Source: Lentisphaeria bacterium
Lineage (GTDB): Bacteria > Verrucomicrobiota > Lentisphaeria > Oligosphaerales > Oligosphaeraceae
Length of the DNA: 64,000 nucleotides
Reading direction: 5' to 3'
Assembly: GCA_016288215.1 (NCBI GenBank)
Contig: JAEEYQ010000006.1
Location: 1 to 64,000 of the forward strand
A model generated the notes under the pieces. That model searched no databases, was not told the origin of the DNA, and saw only the letters and a list, made by a program, of their open reading frames with translations. Below are positions 35,301-44,983 of the stretch, in pieces; positions within the stretch are counted from its first letter, which is position 1; each line of letters begins with the position of its first letter. Both the position numbers and the translations under genes were made by a program.

Positions 35301-35816
35301 GGCTACATGGAGGAGTTTGAGGTTCTGGAGGCCGATTTCCGCCACATCCGCATGCGTTGCGAATTCGACGACGGCTCCATCGCCACCCGCCTCATCGAGC
35401 TGCTGCCCGACCAGCCTGGCTTCACCGTGGACACGCAGTACACCGCCAAGACGGCGCTGCCGCCACGCCACTGCCGCGTCCATCCGGAGTTTTACATCCC
35501 CGATTCCAAGTCGGCCATTCTCTTCCTGCGCCGTCCCGATGGCTCCTTCACCACGACCGTCATGGACGGCAGCGAGAACGAACTCTGGCTCAAGGGCGAG
35601 CAGCGCCCCGCCGGTGAATGGCGCATCCAGTTCGAGCTGCCACAGGGCAAGGCCACTCTCACGGACCGCTTTCTCCATGAGCGCATCAACCAATGCTATG
35701 TCAACCGCAATGTCACCGAAAAGCGCATGAATTTGGAGCTCTGGTCCGCCAAAGAGCCGCTGACGCCCACCTCCGGCCCCCGCTTGCTCAATACCTATCT
35801 CTTCACCGTGGAGTGA
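32361..35816 (+). CDS. Secreted DUF4838-domain glycosidase-like protein, cluster paralogue A
   Basis: The 1151-residue protein has a signal peptide (MKLLFAVFILFACLCRA). An N-terminal CBM-like domain (about 20-150) starts NLWPDPDFEKTG. A helical region leads to an alpha-glucuronidase-N-like domain (about 336-455; LGLEGIHIESKNGNLLLAGG). The DUF4838 core (about 500-790) carries C-x-C-x2-C near residue 597 (CQCAACTALAEKEGSQ) and WDYVISFSNSVMPFPNL. A C-terminal galactose-mutarotase-like sandwich (about 926-1151) begins near IPSIGGRIWGL and ends PTSGPRLLNTYLFTVE. AAAGGAAA serves ATG 32361. It is the most divergent of the four cluster paralogues. Secretion and glycan hydrolysis are inferred. Confidence 0.85.
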   Translation: MKLLFAVFILFACLCRAQQDNLWPDPDFEKTGVEMENAHSGTRGHRLHVGGKEYWVVSDHRNLEVVPYALYRATAYVRCDGHGGGTAKSLVFYGWDSFGWGFIAEAYTPITTEWQKVSVTFSVPDNSISFHPLGFLNSSDATEEMDDLEIVMELSAEEHIRHMEQAENPTQYECQLLGRHYLATGQMEAFQRVYEKANNLAKSDFSCLLAKAAKDPAVVSRHVGDMLHCGAMQYPEGPSRLNEFLDALPSELQWESVSRAIRLGMTDEDIAKCMDLLQERMCKSDKIFTKAFREKMLDEVTAYLNEPNGLGNEPICRQALESMQAFWKDSVARIGDRRVAIGGVPLKTGQTAIVLPPDATPTERTAADDLKGHLEEMTGETLPVIEGTDGWPKQLIFVGRNPKLADYGFSVDYAKLGLEGIHIESKNGNLLLAGGKRGVLYAVYSFLEDYLDCRWFTADCIRLPNRGTVELGDFRTVYVPPLENRDVDYFSSRPNGFAIRNKLNGIYIDGGEAWGGNISHVGGGHSMYVLIDPDVYRVSHPEYFSEINGERVCEDAQLCLTNPDVLKIATETVRSWMRQNPDKIFFSVSQNDNMKYCQCAACTALAEKEGSQAGPIIHFVNAIADAVRDEFPGKFISTFAYQYSRKPPKFVKPAPNVCVRLCSIECCFSHTLDSDCPMNVSFAEDIVGWSKICKRLHVWDYVISFSNSVMPFPNLRILKPNIEFFVKHNVTGIYEEGNYFSKGAEMEELRSYIMAKCLWDPAYDAEKAIHEFTEAYYGAAADCIREYIDLIHNAFCIPKETHVNIGATSSIFFMVEPGLLDKATEILQRAEKMVADDPVLTFRVQLARLPVIGVKQELCRSAMKLEGNKLVPYQVVTAEEQTLFEETARKVGMTKVREGDGDLDDWLEMCHAPVKSHDIYTLENETFVMKVIPSIGGRIWGLEHKATGLQLIRIMKDSHGNIAAYEGGYEEYNNESYRSGGYMEEFEVLEADFRHIRMRCEFDDGSIATRLIELLPDQPGFTVDTQYTAKTALPPRHCRVHPEFYIPDSKSAILFLRRPDGSFTTTVMDGSENELWLKGEQRPAGEWRIQFELPQGKATLTDRFLHERINQCYVNRNVTEKRMNLELWSAKEPLTPTSGPRLLNTYLFTVE

Positions 35817-35990
35817 AGGGGCAGAGGCTTCGAGTGGTTTATATAAGTTCATGATTTGCATTATGTTAGCGATGAATGAGGGGCATCGGTTTTACTCATG
35901 GCTCCCCATGCGTCACCACCCGCAAATATATTCATAACCTGTTTGATACAAATGAAATAGAAAGATTGTTGAAGAGTAGGTAACACAACC

Positions 35991-38900
35991 ATGATGAAGA
36001 AACTGTTTCCAATCCTGTTTGCCGTTCTGCTTCCCGCTGTGATGGCGGGGCTTCGCATTGATGTGACCAATTCGGAGTTCGAGCGGACTTATGAACCTGT
36101 CATCTGCAAACTTACGCCTGAACAGCTGGCGGCGGCCGATGGCTGCGCCCTGTTTGAACTTGACGCAAAGGGAGACAAGACCGCGGTGCCTTTCAGCATC
36201 GCCAAACTCGAAGACGCCGCCTATCTCAGCTTTGTGATGGACGGCTTGACTGAAGCGGAGACCCTGCGCTCATTCGTCATGGTGCCTGGAAAACCGTTGG
36301 AAGACAGTCCGACTGACTTGGCCGTTGCGGAGGACAAGGACGGTATCACGATTGAAAACCAGTACTTTACGACTTCTCATAGGAAGCTCGGCGGAGGAAG
36401 CCTGCCACGTGGCGTCACCTTCAATCTCAGCGGCAACTCCAACCCCGAGCTTGGATTCTTGGACCGAATCGCAAAACCGTCTGAAACAGGCCCGTATCCC
36501 TTTGTGGCGAGCCTCAACAATGACAGGGAAAGCACGGCCAGGCTCCTCTATTCAAGTCCGCTGATGGCAATCGTCGAAGTGCATGCAAAGTACCGTTCTA
36601 GCACGGAGGCGGAAGAAAAGGGCAATCCCCGTGCCACGTATCGCTTCTTCTACAATTGTGCCACGCCGCTTGTCCATGCGGAGATTGTCGCCGAGCAGGA
36701 TGAAGTGATTGGCTGGAACGAATTCTATTTTCTGCATTTGACGCATTTGAAGCGGGAGCGCCACTACAAGCGCAACGTCGTTGGACTTCCTGTGGAAAAG
36801 TTTGACTATCAGCCGCTTGGAGGAGAGAGCGCAATGCATGGCTCCCAGACGTGGGGCGTCATGGAGAACGGGCCGGATGCCGTGGGCGTAGGCGGCGGGG
36901 AAGTCCTGTGCTGGGATGGCGCCAAAGAATTCCTTACCTATGTCCGCCTTCAGAATCTAAAGGATTTTCAGGTAAAACGACAGGCAACGGAGGGGCTTCT
37001 GTATTTCGGGCAAACACAGCTGGATGCGTCGATGTATTCCCAATGGCTCAATGGCGCTGCGCGGCCAAAGGCCATCATAAGTGACTACACGCCAGTGGAT
37101 AATGCAGAGGATGAGAGTCGGGAGAAAACTGCCGCGCAGGCAAGTGTCACAGCCTGCCACCGATTTGACATCGATGGTCTGCGGCTGACGTTTGCGGATG
37201 CGGAAAACGGCTTCGCCATTATCGGGCTGGAGGAAAAGGACGGCGGGGCGGTCCGGTTTCTGGAAGGAGAAAGCTCATCGCTGCAGCCGCTGTGGAAGGC
37301 GGTGTTCCGTGCAGGGACGGATGAAAAGAGTGCCGTCGTTTTGGACAGCAAGGCGGGGCAGGGGGAGATTCGCAGGGAGGACGACCGCATCGTCATGGAA
37401 TGGCGGAATCTCAGCCTCGGCGATGGCGCGGGAAGCGTGGATGTGACGGCCACCGTGTCGGTAAAGGACCGTGCAAGTGACTGGCGCATCGTCATTAAGA
37501 CAAACAGTGACAAATATGGTCTGTGGGAGAGCGAATATCCGATTTTGGGAAAGGTCTTCGATGCCGAACAAGGAAGCACCTTGCTGCCGACGGGAAACAT
37601 TGGCGGCACGTTGAGGCACAATGTCCCCTGTTCCTACAACGGTATATATCCATGCAGGTTAATGCCCGTGCAGTTTTTGGCGTTCATGCAGCAAGACAAG
37701 GGGCTTTATGTTGGCATTCATGACGGACTTGCGATGAACAAGCAGGTGACCCTCTCCTTTGCGCAGACGCTCTCTGTCAAACTGCCTGCCGAAAACATGG
37801 GCGTGCCTGGCACAGGTCGGGACGACCTGTTTCCCGTCCGGCTGCAGCTCTATGACGGCGACTGGTGGACTGCCGCAAAGCTCTATCGCGCCTGGGCTAC
37901 CAAACAGCAGTGGACGTCCAGGGGACGCACCTTCCACAATCCGAAATATCCGTCCAGTCTCGCCGATGTATCCTTCTGGATGCAACTGAACGGTGATCCG
38001 GAAGAGGTGGAAAGAATCATGATTCCGCTGGCGGACAAGGCGGGCTATCCCATTGGCGTGCACTGGTATAACTGGAATGTCCATCCCTTCGACACCCATT
38101 ATCCGAACATGCTTCCGGCCAGAGAGAAGATGGCGGAAGCGGTCATGCGGATGCGGGAGCACAACATCGCCGTCATGCCTTACATAAACGGACGGCGTTG
38201 GGACTCCAAGATAGAAAGCTATCAGGAGGCCTTGCCATGGGCCTGCAAGGATGAACATGGCAAGCCCTATACGACCGTGTTTCCCACGTCGTACATCGAG
38301 CTTACCGTCATGTGCCCATACACAACGTTCTACCAGAAAGCCATTTACGACATTGCGATGAACCTCTTCAACGAAAAGCACATCAATGCCCTCTATCTTG
38401 ACGAGATTGGCGCCGCCTATGGGCATTGCTGTTTCGACAAGGGCCACGGACACGCCGTGGGCGGCGGCCGCTTCTGGACGGCTGGCTACAGGGAACTCCT
38501 TAAACCGCTTAGAAAATACGCCGACGAACACAACTATTTCCTCACCACGGAGAACACGGCGGAACCGTATATGGACAGCATTGACGGCTTCCTCTCATGG
38601 AATCCGAATGGAGACGCGGACGTGCCGGTGCTTCCCGCCGTCTATTCAGGCTATACCACTTATTTCTCCACGCCGACGCAGGCTGGAGCCGACATGGGCC
38701 TTTCCCATCGCACACAGCATGGGCGCAATTTCCTCTGGGGCGTTGTCGTCGGCTGGAATGATTCGTGGATTCTCAGCGAGAAGTACACGGAGGAACTGGA
38801 TTTTGACCTGATGCTCGGGGGCCATCGCCATGCAACGCAGGAGTTTATGATGCACGGCGAATTGATTGGGGAAATCCAGCCCACAGAGGATGTGCCGTCT

Positions 38901-40523
38901 CTTGATGTCACATGGTACTATGGGGCGCCCCATGATGCGTCCCTGCCCGCCGTCCAGGGGACGGTGTGGGAGGCTCTGGACGGACGGCGATGCGTCTATC
39001 TCCTTAATTATGATGATAATATACATTCCTTCTCGTTCAAGCTGCCTGTTCCCGACGGCGAGGGGCCATGGCTGCTCCGCCGGATTACGACGAATGGCCG
39101 TGCGCCGCTGGCGTTGGTCGATTCCAAAAATCTGTCCTGGACAGCCCATCTGATGCCGCGGGAGCTGCTTGTGCTCTCTCTGGAGAATGCGAAAGGCGGA
39201 ACAAGAGCCATTCTCAAAGAAGCTAAGACATTGGTGTCCAATAGCATGGATGATGCCCTCAAGAATGCGGCATCCCAGTTCATTGTCTCCCAAAACAACA
39301 AGGCGAGGCTGCATATTGGAACCTGTATGGAGTTTGTCCAAGGCGAGTTGGCCGACGTTGAGTATTCCATTGTGAATCCTGGCAAGGCCACCGAACTGGA
39401 GATCATCTGGCCTAACGGACTGAAAGAGAAGAAGAAAGTGCCGTCAAAGAGCAATGAAAGGCATGTCGCCCAGCTGGATATGTCGAAGATGGAAAGCGGC
39501 ATGGGCACGGTGAGCGTAGGCGACGGCAAGAACAGCTATGCCATTCCGTTTGCGTGGCGTGAAGTCCCTGCGGTCAGTGCGGAAATCAGCCTGCCGAATA
39601 AAATGTTTGCAGGAGAACGTGCAACCGCTCAGCTCACGGTTTCCAACAATTCGAGCCGGACACGGGACGCGACTCTTGTCATTCGTGCGCCTGAAAGCTG
39701 GAACTTCTTGCCTTCCAGGACGATATCTATGAAGAACCTGCAAGGCAAGTCGAAGCGTCATTTCAATGTGGACTGCATTATTGGCGACCAGCCGGAAGAC
39801 AGCGCCGAACAGATACAGCTCCTTGTTCAGCAGCATGTCGGCGGCGCCGCCGTTTCCGTAATCAAGACGCGGCCAAAGGTCATCGGACATGCGGCGACAA
39901 TCACGATTGACGGGAAGCTCGATGAATGGAGTCAGGCGGACATCGTCACCATCGATGAATCCTGCAAGGACAAGATTTTCTACACAAATCAAGGGCAGGA
40001 GTATGGCGGCAATGGCGACCACTCGGTCAGAAGCCGCGTTGCATGGGACGCGGATTACCTCTATTTTGCCTTTGAGGTGACGGACGATATCCACGTCAAT
40101 CCTTCGCGGGACAACCTTGTCTGGAACGGAGACATGATTCAGATTGAGCTCGTGCCGGGCGGGCCTCCTGAAAAATCCAGCGATCCCACCATGCGGCAGT
40201 TTGCGCTCGCGTGCGATGATGAAGGGCCATTCATGTTCCAATGGAGCATGTTTGCGGAGAATGGCGCGTCGTTGGGAGATGGGGTGCAGAAGTCATGCAG
40301 GATGGTCTGCGCCAAGGGGGAAAACGGCAATGTGACCTACGAGGCGGCCGTGCCATGGAAGGTGCTTCAACTCGAACCGCCGAAAGGCAAATCCCGCTTT
40401 GGATATTCGTTTGTCGTGTCGGACAATGACCAAAAGGACATGAAAGGCTGGCTGCAGCTTACTCCCGGAATCTTCGGAGAACACAATCCCGCCGCAATCG
40501 GTTGGCTCATCCTGAGGCAATAA
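35991..40523 (+). CDS. Secreted DUF6259-type glycosidase with C-terminal CBM9-like domain
   Basis: The 1510-residue protein has a signal peptide (MMKKLFPILFAVLLPAVMAG). An N-terminal beta-sandwich of several hundred residues leads to a DUF6259-like catalytic core (about 620-1000). Visible core motifs are WWTAAKLYRAWATKQQW, PIGVHWYNWNVHPFDTHYP, NALYLDEIGAAYGHCC with candidate catalytic Asp near residue 801, and LTTENTAEPYMDSIDGFLSW. The last ~200 residues resemble a carbohydrate-binding family 9 domain (TITIDGKLDEW, RVAWDADYLYFAFEVTDD). It lies 174 bp after paralogue A. The substrate is unknown. Confidence 0.75.
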   Translation: MMKKLFPILFAVLLPAVMAGLRIDVTNSEFERTYEPVICKLTPEQLAAADGCALFELDAKGDKTAVPFSIAKLEDAAYLSFVMDGLTEAETLRSFVMVPGKPLEDSPTDLAVAEDKDGITIENQYFTTSHRKLGGGSLPRGVTFNLSGNSNPELGFLDRIAKPSETGPYPFVASLNNDRESTARLLYSSPLMAIVEVHAKYRSSTEAEEKGNPRATYRFFYNCATPLVHAEIVAEQDEVIGWNEFYFLHLTHLKRERHYKRNVVGLPVEKFDYQPLGGESAMHGSQTWGVMENGPDAVGVGGGEVLCWDGAKEFLTYVRLQNLKDFQVKRQATEGLLYFGQTQLDASMYSQWLNGAARPKAIISDYTPVDNAEDESREKTAAQASVTACHRFDIDGLRLTFADAENGFAIIGLEEKDGGAVRFLEGESSSLQPLWKAVFRAGTDEKSAVVLDSKAGQGEIRREDDRIVMEWRNLSLGDGAGSVDVTATVSVKDRASDWRIVIKTNSDKYGLWESEYPILGKVFDAEQGSTLLPTGNIGGTLRHNVPCSYNGIYPCRLMPVQFLAFMQQDKGLYVGIHDGLAMNKQVTLSFAQTLSVKLPAENMGVPGTGRDDLFPVRLQLYDGDWWTAAKLYRAWATKQQWTSRGRTFHNPKYPSSLADVSFWMQLNGDPEEVERIMIPLADKAGYPIGVHWYNWNVHPFDTHYPNMLPAREKMAEAVMRMREHNIAVMPYINGRRWDSKIESYQEALPWACKDEHGKPYTTVFPTSYIELTVMCPYTTFYQKAIYDIAMNLFNEKHINALYLDEIGAAYGHCCFDKGHGHAVGGGRFWTAGYRELLKPLRKYADEHNYFLTTENTAEPYMDSIDGFLSWNPNGDADVPVLPAVYSGYTTYFSTPTQAGADMGLSHRTQHGRNFLWGVVVGWNDSWILSEKYTEELDFDLMLGGHRHATQEFMMHGELIGEIQPTEDVPSLDVTWYYGAPHDASLPAVQGTVWEALDGRRCVYLLNYDDNIHSFSFKLPVPDGEGPWLLRRITTNGRAPLALVDSKNLSWTAHLMPRELLVLSLENAKGGTRAILKEAKTLVSNSMDDALKNAASQFIVSQNNKARLHIGTCMEFVQGELADVEYSIVNPGKATELEIIWPNGLKEKKKVPSKSNERHVAQLDMSKMESGMGTVSVGDGKNSYAIPFAWREVPAVSAEISLPNKMFAGERATAQLTVSNNSSRTRDATLVIRAPESWNFLPSRTISMKNLQGKSKRHFNVDCIIGDQPEDSAEQIQLLVQQHVGGAAVSVIKTRPKVIGHAATITIDGKLDEWSQADIVTIDESCKDKIFYTNQGQEYGGNGDHSVRSRVAWDADYLYFAFEVTDDIHVNPSRDNLVWNGDMIQIELVPGGPPEKSSDPTMRQFALACDDEGPFMFQWSMFAENGASLGDGVQKSCRMVCAKGENGNVTYEAAVPWKVLQLEPPKGKSRFGYSFVVSDNDQKDMKGWLQLTPGIFGEHNPAAIGWLILRQ

Positions 40524-40915
40524 CAGACTGAAACCCATGGCTGAAATGTGTTGTAAGTGATTGATTTCGTTTGTTATGCTTGAATCGGAGGATCAGCGGC
40601 AGGCGTGGGCTACATTGTCGCGGACTTGGACCATTGCGTCGCCACTCATCCGCAGTAGCCGAAGGTATGGCGCCGCTTTGAAAACATAGGCGCTGAAATT
40701 TATGCTATGGCAACTGGAAAATTAGAGGGGTGTAATATATTATTGTATGCATTGAATGACGTGTTGCTCGGTTTTGGCTGCTGCGGAACAGTGTTGTCCG
40801 TGGGCTTGCGGACAGTTGCCATTCTCTATGCAAGGGTAAACTCAATATGCATGGCACGGCAAAGGAGTTTTTGGGGAAGAACTTGCCGTCCATGATTTTA
40901 TATAGGGCTTTTGAT
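40524..40915. other. Intergenic region before the DUF6922/AbiEii remnant
   Basis: I find no gene that can be supported. The reading frames present have no ribosome-binding site and no recognisable family. The region is more AT-rich than the flanking glycosidase genes. It may be debris linked to the toxin-antitoxin-like remnant that follows. Confidence 0.4.
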
Positions 40916-41191
40916 ATGAGTGTTTTTATTCAGGGACTTTCCCCTAGTTTGTTTGGGGATGTCGACCTAAGTGAGATTGACGAACAAGTACATTGTCGAT
41001 ATGTCATTCAACGCGTTTTAGAACGGGGTAGTTTGGATGACATTCGGGCAACCATCTCACACTACACGCTGCCTTTTATGATGTCGCAGGCTCAGCAAAT
41101 CAGAAGCCTTGATCCGGTGACACTTGCTTTTGTTGCCTGCATCGGCAATGTCAAAGAGGAGTCCTTCAGATGTTATGCTTCAAAACCATAG
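40916..41191 (+). CDS. DUF6922-like protein, AbiEi-type partner of a nucleotidyltransferase
   Basis: The 91-residue protein shows the DUF6922 pattern: LFGDVDLSEIDEQVHCRYVI, then QRVLERGSLDDIRATISHY and LDPVTLAFVAC. Proteins of this type commonly precede AbiEii nucleotidyltransferase genes and may act as antitoxin-like partners. ATG 40916 gives the family-like N-terminus. The AbiEii fragment overlaps its 3' end by 22 nt. The gene appears intact, but its partner is broken, so the unit is probably not functional as a pair. Confidence 0.65.
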   Translation: MSVFIQGLSPSLFGDVDLSEIDEQVHCRYVIQRVLERGSLDDIRATISHYTLPFMMSQAQQIRSLDPVTLAFVACIGNVKEESFRCYASKP

Positions 41192-41455
41192 CACTCCAGA
41201 CACTTTCGTTATTGAAGATGCTGCAGGCAATTCCTGAACTTGCTGATACACGTCTTGTTGGAGGGACAGCTTTGGCGTTGCAGCTTGGGCATCGCATCAG
41301 CGTGGATCTTGATTTCTTCGAAAAGTGGGAGAAAATCCGTTCCGCAGTACGCAGTTTCTTGCAATCTTTCAATGATTGACGGTTGTTCCCCGTCGGTTAT
41401 TGGCCAAAGGGCTGAATCACAGCATTTTAAATACCAAATATTTAATTTCAATGAA
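41170..41455 (+). pseudogene. Truncated, frameshifted AbiEii/AbiGii-family nucleotidyltransferase
   Basis: The frame starts MLCFKTIALQTLSLLKMLQ and contains LVGGTALALQLGHRISVDLDFF, the conserved nucleotidyltransferase motif of AbiEii proteins with the GG-S/T and DxD-type acidic residues. A stop interrupts it at 41379. The next ~25 codons in another frame (SVIGQRAESQHFKYQIFNF) look like its continuation and then end at the ribosome-binding site of paralogue B. Complete family members are usually over 200 residues. GAGGAG at 41156-41161 is the likely original ribosome-binding site. Confidence 0.7.
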
Positions 41456-41464
41456 AGGAGTTCC

Positions 41465-44400
41465 ATGTTCACGACAAACTTCCGACGCCCTTGGGCGGCG
41501 GCCTGTGTTGCATCTATTCTAACTCTTTGTTCATCAATGAGTTATGCACAAGATAAGAATCTATGGCAGGATTCGGACTTTGAACAGACAGGAGAGGCCA
41601 TTCCCAATCCCCACAGCGGTGCCAAAGTCGGCAAATTCAGCATCACCCACAAGAACCATTGGGACGCCTATCAGAACGTGCAAATGGGCGTGGAGCCCTT
41701 CGCTGTCTACGAGGCGAAGGCCTTTGTCCGCCGCGATCCTGCAAACAGCGGCTATGCCCAGGCTCTCCTGGCCTATGGGTGGGACTCCTTCGGCTGGAGC
41801 TTCATGGCAGCGGCTGATGTTCCCGCCACGGACCAGTGGACTCACGTCTCCACCCACATCTGCGTGCCGGCCAATATAGTCAATTTTTGCCCCCTGGCCA
41901 TTGGAGAATTCCAGGGGGACGGCACCTTCACCGCCTACATCGATGACTTGGAATTCGTCAAAATCCTCTCCGGCGAGGAGCACATCGCCAAACTGCAGCA
42001 GAAGGCGGCGAGTGACCTGAACAACAACGAATGTGAGCTACTTGCACGTTACTTGCTGAAGGAGAATCGATTAGACGAAATGGACAAGCTGCGGCTCGCC
42101 ACGTCCCATGACCACGCGCGGGCGGACATCGCCTGCCTGCTGGCAAAGCGGGCCGACACCTCCGCCGCCAAAGTCCCCTTCGTGGCGGACATGATTTGCC
42201 ATGGGGGCCTGAATTTAGCTGAAGGGAAACAACGCCTGGAGGAGTTCCTTCAGAAGCTGTCCGTTGAAGATGACATCGCCGTCTGCATCGCCGCCATCCG
42301 GCAGGGAGGCGATTGGGACTCCATCCGAAATGGCGTCGAGCAGGTTCGGCAGCTATTGGAGAATAGAAACACCTATGCCGCCCCCAATGATCTGCAATAC
42401 ATCCTCCAGGACCTTGCCGCCGCGAAGGATGCGCTGGCGGCACCGCAGCGAGAGGAAGGGGAGAGCCTGCTTAACGCCTTGACGGACAACGTGAAAGCCA
42501 TGCAGGGCACCTTGCGGGAACAGCAGGGCTCCCGCGTCGTCACCATCAGCGGCGTCCCTCTCACTGCCGATGGCACGGCCATCGTCCTGCCGCAGAATCC
42601 GACTCCTTCGGAACGGCACGCCGCCAGGGAGCTGAACCACTTCCTTTATCTCATAACGGGCCTCAATCTCCAAATCGTCGACGAGACCGCCCCGCTGCCG
42701 CCTCGCGTCATCTGCATCGGCCGCAACGCCAAGGCGGCGGAATACGGTTTCGACGTGGACTATGCGAAATTGGGGCTGGAGGGCATCCACATCGAAAGCG
42801 CCAACGGCAATCTCATGCTGGCCGGCGGCAAACGCGGCGTCCTCTATGCCGTCTACCACTTCCTGGAGGACTATTTGGGCTGCCAGTGGTTCACGCCGGA
42901 CTGCGACAAAATTCCCAACAGCGGCCGCGTCGACCTGGGTGACTTCCGCAAGGTCTACGTGCCCCCGCTGGAATACCGCGACACGGACTCTCCCGTCTGC
43001 CGCCCCATGACCTTCGGCGTGCGCAATCAGCTCAACGGCCTCTATTCTCTGGCTGATGAGGCGTGGGGAGAGCACATCATGTACCGCGGCTTTGTCCACA
43101 CCTTCTTCGAGCTGGTTCCGCCTGCCCAATATGCCAAAGACCATCCGGAGTACTATTCGGAAATCAACGGAAAGCGCGTGGTGGACAAATCCCAGCTCTG
43201 CCTCACCAATCCGGACGTGAAGCGCATTGCCACGGAGACCGTCCGCCGTTGGATGCAGGAACATCCGGAGGCCACCATCTTCAGCGTCTCGCAGAACGAC
43301 TGGCACAATTACTGCACTTGCAGGAACTGCCGCGAGCTGGCCGAAAAGGAAGGCAGCCAGGCGGGACCGCTGCTCCATTTCGTCAACCACATCGCTGACG
43401 CCGTCCGCGATGAATTCCCTGACAAGATCGTCGACACGCTCGCCTATCAGTACACCCGCAAGCCGCCGAAATTCGTGAAGCCGGTTTCCAATGTGTGCGT
43501 CCGCCTTTGCAGCATCGAATGCTGCTTCGTCCATCCGCTGGAGAACTGCACCTTCAACAAAACCTTCGTGGACGACATCATCGGCTGGTCCAAAATCTGC
43601 AACCGCCTCCACATCTGGGACTACGTCATCAACTACGCCCACAGCATCCAGCCCTTCCCCAACCTCAAGGTCCTCAAGCCCAACATTAAATTCTTTGTAA
43701 ATCACGGAGTAACAGGTATTTACGAAGAATCAAGCTATTTCAGCCAAGGGTGCGAACTTTCCGAACTGCGCACCTACATGCTGGCCAAGCTGCTGTGGGA
43801 CCCCTCCTATGACGACAATAAAGCCATCGAGGACTTCACGGATGCCTACTATGGCCCCGCCGGCGCGTTCATTCGCCAATATCTGGACACCATCCACACC
43901 ATCTGCGATCAGGACGGCCATGTGGGCATCTACGCCGCCCCCGGCCAATACCTTACGGACAAGGACATGCTCCAGAAGGCCAGCGAATGCCTCGAGAAGG
44001 CGAAAGACGCCGTGAAGGACAATCCGACCTTGCTGCAGCGGGTGGAGCTGGTCTCCCTGCCCCTGCTCTACACGAACATCGAAATGGACACGGCGCTCCT
44101 CCATCGGGACGGCAACACTCTGACGTATGGCAAGTCCTCCCAAGGAGCGCTTCTAGAGGAATTCACCCGCATCGCCAAGCAGGCGAAAGTCACCCAGGTC
44201 TCTGAAGGCACCATGCTTGACGAATGGCTTAAACGAAAGCACGCCATGGAAAAGGACCCAATCAAGGAAATCGTCACATTGGAGTCCCCGTTCATCCTGA
44301 TGGAGCTGCTGCCCTCCATGGGCGGCCGCATCTGGCGGGCTGTCCACAAGGCCAGCGGCCATGAGATTCTGCGAGTCGTGGGCAACGACGAGGCGGGATT

Positions 44401-44983
44401 CACTCCCAAAGACGCCGGCTATGAGGAATACAATTCAGAGGAATATCGTGGCGGGGGGTACTACGAGAACTATCAGGTGGTGGAGGCCACGTCCTCCTTC
44501 GCTGTCCTCCGCTGCCAGTTTGAGGACGGCGTCATTGCCACCCGCACCATCTCCCTGCTTCCTGACCAGCCGGGCTTCCGGGTGACTACCCAATACAACG
44601 CCGTCTCGGACTCGCATGCTCGCTGTTGCCGCAACCATCCGGAGTTCAATGTGATAAACATGAAGGATGCCACGTTGTTCATCAAAAAGGCTGATGGCTC
44701 TATCTTGCGGACAACTGTCCCCTGGGACAAGAAGTGGCCGGATGACGAGATATGGTATCGCGACGAGGACATTCCCGCCGGCGAATGGGGCATCCAGTTC
44801 CCCTTGAACGGCAAGACCGCCACGCTCACCTGCCGCTTTGACCCTGCGACCGTCAAAACCTGTTATGTCAATGTGTGTGACGCCGATTCTCGCTTCAACC
44901 TGGAGGAGTGGACGACCGACATGCCCGTGACCCCCACGTCCGGCCCCCGCCTCTCCAATACGTATCTCTTTACCTTGGAGTAG
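41465..44983 (+). CDS. Secreted DUF4838-domain glycosidase-like protein, cluster paralogue B
   Basis: The 1172-residue protein has a signal peptide (MFTTNFRRPWAAACVASILT, cleaved near MSYAQ). It has the same domain order as A, with CTCRNCRELAEKEGSQ near residue 617 and the same end, PTSGPRLSNTYLFTLE. ATG 41465 is set by AAAGGAG at 41454-41460; the frame is open upstream but that part is AbiEii debris. It is closer to C and D than to A. The three lie in tandem, and the start follows the remains of a toxin-antitoxin-like gene pair. Confidence 0.87.
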   Translation: MFTTNFRRPWAAACVASILTLCSSMSYAQDKNLWQDSDFEQTGEAIPNPHSGAKVGKFSITHKNHWDAYQNVQMGVEPFAVYEAKAFVRRDPANSGYAQALLAYGWDSFGWSFMAAADVPATDQWTHVSTHICVPANIVNFCPLAIGEFQGDGTFTAYIDDLEFVKILSGEEHIAKLQQKAASDLNNNECELLARYLLKENRLDEMDKLRLATSHDHARADIACLLAKRADTSAAKVPFVADMICHGGLNLAEGKQRLEEFLQKLSVEDDIAVCIAAIRQGGDWDSIRNGVEQVRQLLENRNTYAAPNDLQYILQDLAAAKDALAAPQREEGESLLNALTDNVKAMQGTLREQQGSRVVTISGVPLTADGTAIVLPQNPTPSERHAARELNHFLYLITGLNLQIVDETAPLPPRVICIGRNAKAAEYGFDVDYAKLGLEGIHIESANGNLMLAGGKRGVLYAVYHFLEDYLGCQWFTPDCDKIPNSGRVDLGDFRKVYVPPLEYRDTDSPVCRPMTFGVRNQLNGLYSLADEAWGEHIMYRGFVHTFFELVPPAQYAKDHPEYYSEINGKRVVDKSQLCLTNPDVKRIATETVRRWMQEHPEATIFSVSQNDWHNYCTCRNCRELAEKEGSQAGPLLHFVNHIADAVRDEFPDKIVDTLAYQYTRKPPKFVKPVSNVCVRLCSIECCFVHPLENCTFNKTFVDDIIGWSKICNRLHIWDYVINYAHSIQPFPNLKVLKPNIKFFVNHGVTGIYEESSYFSQGCELSELRTYMLAKLLWDPSYDDNKAIEDFTDAYYGPAGAFIRQYLDTIHTICDQDGHVGIYAAPGQYLTDKDMLQKASECLEKAKDAVKDNPTLLQRVELVSLPLLYTNIEMDTALLHRDGNTLTYGKSSQGALLEEFTRIAKQAKVTQVSEGTMLDEWLKRKHAMEKDPIKEIVTLESPFILMELLPSMGGRIWRAVHKASGHEILRVVGNDEAGFTPKDAGYEEYNSEEYRGGGYYENYQVVEATSSFAVLRCQFEDGVIATRTISLLPDQPGFRVTTQYNAVSDSHARCCRNHPEFNVINMKDATLFIKKADGSILRTTVPWDKKWPDDEIWYRDEDIPAGEWGIQFPLNGKTATLTCRFDPATVKTCYVNVCDADSRFNLEEWTTDMPVTPTSGPRLSNTYLFTLE

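Noticed and set aside
33249-35861. 870-codon minus-strand frame opposite DUF4838 paralogue A
   Set aside because: It is the antisense shadow of a gene with a signal peptide, ribosome-binding site and recognisable domains. Similar shadows lie opposite paralogues B, C and D (for example 46078-48690) and the gene at 22092.
40707-40895. 62-codon frame before the DUF6922 gene
   Set aside because: There is no ribosome-binding site, no family resemblance, and it overlaps the likely leader of the DUF6922 gene.
41240-41464. N-terminal extension of paralogue B
   Set aside because: The in-frame sequence is AbiEii debris. The ribosome-binding site AAAGGAG and a normal signal peptide place the true start at 41465.
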